A stretch of DNA of 64,000 bases from CAYQJL01 sp964612295 (GTDB taxonomy: Bacteria > Eisenbacteria > RBG-16-71-46 > CAIMUX01 > WJJG01): positions 107,439 through 171,438 of the forward strand of contig CAZTDY010000002.1 of the NCBI GenBank assembly GCA_964612295.1. Direction: 5' to 3'. Below the pieces are notes generated by a model. The model saw only the letters and a list, made by a program, of their open reading frames with translations, made no database searches and was not told the DNA's origin. The translations under genes and the position numbers were made by a program. Positions 58,958-64,000 of this stretch are shown here, piece after piece (positions within the stretch are counted from its first letter, which is position 1; each line of letters begins with the position of its first letter).

Positions 58958-60152
58958 TGACCAGCTGCCGATCCTGAACATCGACCATGATGCTGCGCGC
59001 ATCCCCGTGCTGGAGCAGATATTTCGACAGCGGGGTGAATAGGCGTTCTTCCAGCGCGCGGTTGAGGTAGCGAGCCCCCGCCTTCTTGACCTCCTCCTCC
59101 CAGATGAAGGTGTCCCACACCCGATCGCTGATGATCACGCCCCGCTTCTGTTTCTTCAGCCGCTCGAGGACCGTGCCAACCTTGTAACGGGCGATCAAGC
59201 GCACGTCTTCCGGGGTCAAGGTGTTGAAGAAGAGGACTTCGTTGAAGGCCCCGATCAGCTCCGGGCCGAACTGCTCCTCCAAGACCTTGCGCGCCCGTAC
59301 CTCCCGTGGGGTGGTGGTCCGCGCGAAACCGATCTGTTGGATCATTTCCGCTTCGTCGTAGTGCAGCGTGGTCGTCGCGAAGATGATGGCCTCGTTGAAG
59401 GAAATCTCGCCCTGGGCGTCGGCGAGCGTGCCCCGTTCGAGGACATGCAGCAGGAGACGCATGATCGTGGGATTGGATCGTTCGATCCCGTGGAAGAGAA
59501 TCACCGCGCGGGGGTTCTTGCGCAGCGGCGTCGTCAGCGCGCCCTCCACCAACACGCCCTCGGTGCCGGGATAGGCGGTGACCAGCAGATCCTCGACATC
59601 CTCATCCTCGGTGAAGTCGGCCATATCGAGGTGCAGAACCTGGTTCTCGCTTCCCATGAGCACATCGGCGACGGCGTGGGCGAACTCGGACTTGCCGACC
59701 CCCGGGGGGCCGACCAAGAGGAACGACCCGTCCGGGCGTTGCGGCCTGAAGTCGAGGTTCGTGCGCCGAATCCGAATGGCGTCGGCCACGCGCGTGATCG
59801 CATCGTCCTTGCCCACGATCCGCTGCTTGAGGAGGTCTTCGAGATGGAGAAGCACCTTCGACTCCGGATTGACCAGCGGCCTGCGGGCCCCTTTGCCCCG
59901 CCGACCGGCGCCGGTCCGCTTCCGGGAGGACGCGCCCCCTTTTGCCGAGCCGGAGCGGGATGAATTCGCCTGACCTTTGCCCGAACCGGCCTTCTTGGAG
60001 GACTTCTTGGCCGCCCCCGTGGCCGCGCTGTTCTTGGCGCCGGAGGCTTTGGACGTCTTTTTCTTCGAGGGTCCGGCTGAAGGATGGCTCTTCTTGGGCG
60101 TGGATGAGTCGGCGGTGCGAGGCTGCTTGCGCGCCTGTCTCGCGCGTTTCAT
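58938..60152 (-). CDS. Clp-like AAA protein with degraded catalytic motifs and a histone-H1-like tail
   Basis: A 404-residue protein. The first ~90 residues are a Lys/Ser/Ala/Gly-rich disordered tail (PKKSHPSAGPSKKK, AAKKSSKKAGSGK). Then one AAA_2 domain of the ClpA/B/C type follows: QRIVGKDDAI, Walker A GPPGVGKS (148-155), a ClpB-like C-terminal lid and GARYLNRALEERLFTPLS (sensor 2). Walker B is VILFHGIE (217-224), where ClpB has VILLDEVE, so both acidic residues are gone. Sensor 1 Asn is replaced (TTTLHY) and the arginine-finger site reads PELIGAFNE instead of GRID. I infer ATP binding without hydrolysis, or loss of both. No N or ClpP-loop domain is seen. It converges with PNP by 20 nt. Confidence 0.85.
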   Translation of the reverse strand: MKRARQARKQPRTADSSTPKKSHPSAGPSKKKTSKASGAKNSAATGAAKKSSKKAGSGKGQANSSRSGSAKGGASSRKRTGAGRRGKGARRPLVNPESKVLLHLEDLLKQRIVGKDDAITRVADAIRIRRTNLDFRPQRPDGSFLLVGPPGVGKSEFAHAVADVLMGSENQVLHLDMADFTEDEDVEDLLVTAYPGTEGVLVEGALTTPLRKNPRAVILFHGIERSNPTIMRLLLHVLERGTLADAQGEISFNEAIIFATTTLHYDEAEMIQQIGFARTTTPREVRARKVLEEQFGPELIGAFNEVLFFNTLTPEDVRLIARYKVGTVLERLKKQKRGVIISDRVWDTFIWEEEVKKAGARYLNRALEERLFTPLSKYLLQHGDARSIMVDVQDRQLVIKHQQE

Positions 60153-60385
60153 CTAGGTACTCCTTGGTGACTTCCGGGGTTGCTTCAGGCCTGTGCCCTA
60201 CAGATCGGCAACCCGGGGGCCGACGTTGATTGTGACAGTCGACTCGTCAATCTGGTCCTCGAGAACGCCATCGGTTAGCATCACGCGAAGGGCCCATTCT
60301 GCCGCAATGCCGGGTTGTTGGCCACTGTTGGTCGAAATGCGCCAACCGGACCGGATCCGCGGCAACTCAAGGAGGAGGCAAGGAT

Positions 60386-61480
60386 ATGGGCAAGGTCAAA
60401 CGTCTGGGGGTCTTGACCGGGGGCGGAGATTGTCCGGGGCTCAATGCCGTGCTCCGCGGTCTGGTCAAAGCCGCGGACTTCGGGCACGACGTCCAGGTGG
60501 TCGGGTTCCTCGATGGATTTGCCGGTCTCCTGCAGGACCGCGTGTTGCGAATGGACGCCGATGCCGTGTCGGGCATTCTCCATCGTGGAGGAACCATCCT
60601 CGGGAGTTCGAACAAGGACAATCCCTTCCGCGTACCGGTGAAGGTGGACGGGAAGGTCGAGTTCGAAGACCGCTCCGATGTCGCGATGCGTACCTTCGAG
60701 CAGTACGGACTCGATCGCCTCATCGTGATCGGGGGCGACGGCAGCCTGTCGATCGCCCGCGATCTGGGCAAGAAGGGGATGCCCGTCATCGGGATTCCCA
60801 AGACGATCGACAACGACCTGGCGGCGACCGATGTCACCTTTGGATTCGACACCGCCCTGGCCACGGCCTGCGACGCGCTCGACAAACTGCACACGACGGC
60901 CGAATCGCATCACCGCATCATGGTGCTGGAGGTGATGGGCCGCTACGCGGGCTGGATTGCTCTGGAGGCGGGAATCTCCGGAGGGGGCGACATCATCCTG
61001 GTGCCCGAGATTCCGTTCACGATCGACAGCGTCGTGACCGCCATCAAGGACCGCAAATTCCTAGGCCGGGACTATACTCTGATTGTCATTGCCGAGGGGG
61101 CGAAGGCACAGGGTGGCGACGTGGTGGTGGCCAAACGAGTTGAGGAATCGACCGACGCCATCCGTCTAGGAGGAGTGGGGCACTGGTTGGCCGGTGAACT
61201 CGAAACCCGCCTTGAAACCGAGGTGCGGGTGAGCGTGTTAGGACACCTGCAGCGCGGCGGATCCCCCACGGCCTACGACCGCATCCTGGGAACCCGCTAC
61301 GGAGTCCACGCCGCGAACTGTGCGGCCCAAGGGATGGAAGGGGTGATGGTCTCGCTGCAGGGCCTCGAGATCACCGAGGTGCCCATCGAGGCCGCGGTGG
61401 CCGAGCTCAGGCGGGTCGAACCAAACTCGGAAATTGTGCAGGTGGCCCGGGCCGTCGGCACTCGTTTTGGTGATGAGTAG
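60386..61480 (+). CDS. pfkA: 6-phosphofructokinase
   Basis: Phosphorylates fructose-6-phosphate in glycolysis. The 364-residue protein has TGGGDCPGLNAVLRG, IVIGGDGSLSIA, IPKTIDNDL with the catalytic Asp, ALEAGISGG and GHLQRGGSPTAYDR. Two phosphate-donor positions are mixed: Gly119 in GGDGS (Gly104 in E. coli, ATP type) and Lys139 in PKT (Lys in pyrophosphate-dependent enzymes, Gly in E. coli). The Gly suggests ATP, but pyrophosphate use is not excluded. AAGGAGGAGG precedes the ATG. The 233-nt gap upstream holds no certain gene; a 55-codon minus-strand frame lies at 60198-60365. Confidence 0.94.
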   Translation: MGKVKRLGVLTGGGDCPGLNAVLRGLVKAADFGHDVQVVGFLDGFAGLLQDRVLRMDADAVSGILHRGGTILGSSNKDNPFRVPVKVDGKVEFEDRSDVAMRTFEQYGLDRLIVIGGDGSLSIARDLGKKGMPVIGIPKTIDNDLAATDVTFGFDTALATACDALDKLHTTAESHHRIMVLEVMGRYAGWIALEAGISGGGDIILVPEIPFTIDSVVTAIKDRKFLGRDYTLIVIAEGAKAQGGDVVVAKRVEESTDAIRLGGVGHWLAGELETRLETEVRVSVLGHLQRGGSPTAYDRILGTRYGVHAANCAAQGMEGVMVSLQGLEITEVPIEAAVAELRRVEPNSEIVQVARAVGTRFGDE

Positions 61481-61516
61481 CGCGGCGCGGGAAATTGGTC
61501 TGGGACCGGAGCGACC

Positions 61517-62806
61517 ATGGATCGCCGAAGGACACAGAGGGGGCGAGCGAGGCGGATGCTGGCGGGCATCCTGCTGGGCCTTCTGGCTGTCCTGCCGGTA
61601 GCGGGCGCATCGACCTGCTCCAAGGACTCTCCCTCGCGGGCTGAACATCTTCAGCGTCCGAGATTCAGGGCGGAGGTCAACGCGGCGGTGCAAGGGGACA
61701 GCACCTGCGCGCTGCTCCATGTCGAAGTGCCCTACAGTGAACTCTGTTTTCGGCGTAGCCCGGAAGGGTTGGCGGCCCAGTTCGAGCTGATCGTTCACAT
61801 CTACCGGAGGGACCGGCAGGTCACCGGTGATCTCTGGCCACTGAGGGTGACGGTTCCCGATCGCAACGCGCTGCGCAGCCGTAGCGCGACTTTTCAGAAG
61901 GACCTGCTATTCAGCCTCACGCCGGGCACCTACGTCTTTGACGTTCGCCTCTCCGAGCCGACCTCGGGTCAGGAGGGGCGCCTCTGTCTTGCCGGGCACC
62001 TGCCCGTGCGAATCCCCGGGCGGCCTCTGCTCTCCCCGCTCATGTTCGGCCGGTGCGCCCTCTCAGGCCCCATGATGGGTCTGCGACAGGGAGGTGTCCT
62101 CCGGCGTGAATTCACCGAACCGCAGGACACGCTCTGCGCCTACGCCGAACTCTATCACCACGGTCTGGCCCGGCCCGAGATCACGCTTGCCTGGCGGCTG
62201 CGCGGGGCCGACGGCGAGACCCTTCGTGAAGGGCAGGTTCAGTTTGAGGGGGAGGAGGAGGTGACCCCGCTCTCCTGGCCTCTGCCAGTGGGGGACCTTT
62301 GGCTGAATACCTACACCGTAGCGGTGACGGCCACCGCCGGCGGCTATCGCACCGAGGCCACAACAACCCTCTCTCTGCAGGCCGAATCAGGCGAAGCGCT
62401 CGCGCGTTTTCTGGCCGAGTCGGTCGATGTCCTGAGCTTCATCGCCCAGGAGGAAGAGCTTATTGCGCTGAGGGCCGCCTCTCCAGAAGAGCGTCGCCGC
62501 CTGTGGGAGGCGTTCTGGCGGCGGCGGGATCCCACGCCGGAGAGTGAGCTCAACGAATTCAAAGAGGAGTTCTTTCGGCGTGTGCAGCACGCGAACCGCC
62601 GCTTCGGCGCGCTGCGGCCCGGGTGGCAGACCGATCGGGGCGAGGTTTATATCACCTACGGTGATCCGGACGACGTGACCCGTGATCCCCACAGCGCCAA
62701 CGGGCGCCCCATCGAGGTCTGGTTCTACGATCGCATCGGTCGGCGGTTTGTCTTCGTCGATCGAAACGGATACGGAGATTTTGAGCTCATTCGCCAGAGC
62801 TGGTAG
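61517..62806 (+). CDS. GWxTD-domain secreted protein
   Basis: A 429-residue protein with a signal peptide (MLAGILLGLLAVLPVAGAS) and a C-terminal GWxTD domain: FWRRRDPTPESELNEFKEEF, RVQHANRRFG, PGWQTDRGEVYITYGDPDDV and IEVWFYDRIGRRFVFVDRNG. The middle part is beta-rich. GWxTD proteins are common in FCB bacteria and Acidobacteria; their function is unknown. The likely start is ATG 61517, with GGAGCGACC just before it. It lies 36 nt after pfkA. Its end overlaps the convergent glycosyltransferase by 20 nt. Confidence 0.88.
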   Translation: MDRRRTQRGRARRMLAGILLGLLAVLPVAGASTCSKDSPSRAEHLQRPRFRAEVNAAVQGDSTCALLHVEVPYSELCFRRSPEGLAAQFELIVHIYRRDRQVTGDLWPLRVTVPDRNALRSRSATFQKDLLFSLTPGTYVFDVRLSEPTSGQEGRLCLAGHLPVRIPGRPLLSPLMFGRCALSGPMMGLRQGGVLRREFTEPQDTLCAYAELYHHGLARPEITLAWRLRGADGETLREGQVQFEGEEEVTPLSWPLPVGDLWLNTYTVAVTATAGGYRTEATTTLSLQAESGEALARFLAESVDVLSFIAQEEELIALRAASPEERRRLWEAFWRRRDPTPESELNEFKEEFFRRVQHANRRFGALRPGWQTDRGEVYITYGDPDDVTRDPHSANGRPIEVWFYDRIGRRFVFVDRNGYGDFELIRQSW

Positions 62807-63893
62807 CCGACCCTCGTCCCTCGCTACACACGACCTCGAGCCAGCGGGGCGCGATGACCTCGCAGGCGAACTCGTCGGCCCGCCGGGGACCGAGGCGCTT
62901 GAGCCGGCTGAGGGTTTCGTCGTCGCCGAGCGTGTCGGCGAGGGCCCGTCCCACCGCTTCCGCAGAACGCTCCGTGACGAGAATCCCGTATCGCCCATCC
63001 GCGAGGACTTCTCGAGGTCCCACTTCACAATCCACTGAAACCACCGGGCACCCTTCCGCCAGCGCCTCGGCGATGGCCAGCGACCACCCCTCGCGCCGGG
63101 AGGTCAGGGCCAGGAGGGAGGCCCCGCGCAGGAATTGTCTGACATCCCCCACGAAGCCGAGGAAACGAACGCGATCGCCCAGATCCAATGCGTGAACGAG
63201 ATCTAAGAGCGCATCCCGATCGGGTCCTTCTCCGGCGATCAGAAGCGGGGGCAGCGAACCGCGCGCTCGTGCCCAGGCGTAGGCGTTCAGCAACAGGGGG
63301 TAGTCCTTCTCGGGGGCTAACCGCCCGACGGCCGCGATGTAGGTCGGGGGAAGGCTCGCCGAGGGCTGCTCCGCAGGTTTCGTCTGCGGCAGGGGGTTGG
63401 GGAGGACGTGAACCGACCCGCGGGGGGCGATGGATCGCCGGTACAGCTGGTCCCGACCGGCCCGGGTGTTGACCACCGTGCGCACCAGGGGGTAGAGCCG
63501 GCGCATAGCGGTCCGCGTCAGCCAGCGGTGCTGGCGGAAGTCGGTGTGAATGGAGACGGTCAGACGCCGGGTCCGGCCGCTGAGCACGGCGGCGAGCACG
63601 GCGGGGAGGTTTGCAGTTTCGGTGAACGCCAGAATCCCATCGGGGCGGTGGCGACGAAACAGGGCGGCGAGCGCAAACGCACGCCGGCAGCCGCTCACGA
63701 TCTTCGCGAGGGGGTTGGCGGTGGGCCCGCTTGCCAGGACCACCGGTTCAACCGGGGACTCGAGCGCCTGAGCCGCCGACCAGAAGGCGACCAGGACGAC
63801 CTCATGGGTCTGTTGCCAGGCGGCGGCCAGGTCGACGGCGACCCGTTCGGCGCCACCCCGGCCCAGGGATGGAACGATGATCATGATGCGCAT
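62787..63893 (-). CDS. Glycosyltransferase family 4 (GT-B fold)
   Basis: A 368-residue cytoplasmic or membrane-associated retaining glycosyltransferase. The N-terminal domain starts IIVPSLGRGGAERVAVDLA, a donor-side loop seen in lipopolysaccharide and capsule enzymes. The C-terminal domain has AAVGRLAPEKDYPLLLNAYA, LLIAGEGPDRDAL, VRFLGFVGDVRQFLRGASL and the E-x7-E motif SRREGWSLAIAEALAEGCPV. Donor and acceptor are unknown. The ATG 63893 opens MRIMIIVPSLG. The remaining 107 nt to the window end hold no gene I can identify. Confidence 0.92.
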   Translation of the reverse strand: MRIMIIVPSLGRGGAERVAVDLAAAWQQTHEVVLVAFWSAAQALESPVEPVVLASGPTANPLAKIVSGCRRAFALAALFRRHRPDGILAFTETANLPAVLAAVLSGRTRRLTVSIHTDFRQHRWLTRTAMRRLYPLVRTVVNTRAGRDQLYRRSIAPRGSVHVLPNPLPQTKPAEQPSASLPPTYIAAVGRLAPEKDYPLLLNAYAWARARGSLPPLLIAGEGPDRDALLDLVHALDLGDRVRFLGFVGDVRQFLRGASLLALTSRREGWSLAIAEALAEGCPVVSVDCEVGPREVLADGRYGILVTERSAEAVGRALADTLGDDETLSRLKRLGPRRADEFACEVIAPRWLEVVCSEGRGSATSSGE

Positions 63894-64000
63894 AGGTCGC
63901 TATTCTCGATCCTTCCCCGGTGGCGGTCAATCTGCGAAGAAATCGGTAAGTTGTGTCCCGGAAAATCGGGATGAATAGGGTGCAGGTCTTTCCACCCTGG

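Overview
The window is a gene-dense, G+C-rich bacterial chromosome segment (about two thirds G+C by eye) with clear Shine-Dalgarno sequences, short intergenic gaps and many ATGA/TGATG stop-start overlaps. The envelope genes point to a Gram-negative cell: signal peptides, lipoboxes, outer-membrane barrels, a subtilase with a FlgD-like C-terminal domain, a GWxTD protein and a lipoprotein with a DNPFDP motif. Together these resemble uncultured FCB-superphylum lineages (Eisenbacteria/Krumholzibacteria-like). That placement is an inference from gene style, not from a marker phylogeny. Tryptophanase and a 2-hydroxyacyl-CoA dehydratase-type activase suggest a fermentative or anaerobic component. I see no phage genes, insertion sequences or CRISPR array.

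Layout. 1-5.3 kb: a cut-off M42-like peptidase, a SirB1-like protein, tryptophanase, queG, a NifU-like scaffold and a DUF116 protein. 5.3-8.3 kb (minus): nth, a PHP protein with a degenerate polymerase-X domain, and elbB. 8.5-18.7 kb: a PfkB-type kinase, dxs, trxB, def, then a DUF6125-like/double activase/HgdB-like operon. 18.7-22.5 kb (minus): an NrnA-like phosphoesterase, a secreted subtilase and an outer-membrane barrel. 22.5-29.8 kb: a 600-bp non-coding region, then rpsU-mutS2-dnaG-rpoD and two tRNAs. 30-39.3 kb: a zinc-ribbon coiled-coil protein, rnpB, and four overlapping envelope genes. 39.3-43.7 kb: a DUF1573/rhodanese/MauE set, a metallo-beta-lactamase-fold hydrolase and an acyl-CoA dehydrogenase. 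44-48.2 kb: a hybrid histidine kinase, a response regulator and an ABC-F ATPase. 48.3-59 kb: a nucleoside uptake and salvage superlocus. 59-63.9 kb: a Clp-like AAA protein with degraded catalytic motifs, pfkA, a GWxTD protein and a glycosyltransferase.

How the genes work together. The most coherent block is 48.3-59 kb. Two deaminases diverge from hpt, a deoxynucleoside kinase, udk, tdk, a BMP-type binding lipoprotein, an ABC ATPase, two permeases and purine nucleoside phosphorylase. This reads as one program for importing and re-using nucleosides. The second block is the macromolecular-synthesis operon (rpsU, dnaG, rpoD) with mutS2 inserted. The third is an envelope operon in which a peptidase, a TolB-like propeller and an outer-membrane barrel are fused in one protein.

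Leads for something undescribed are: several proteins that keep a family fold but lack catalytic residues (PolX-like palm, Clp-like Walker B, rhodanese Cys-to-Ser, DUF116 without its cysteine cluster), the peptidase-propeller-barrel operon, and a 48-nt AT-rich patch inside the nucleoside-binding lipoprotein gene.
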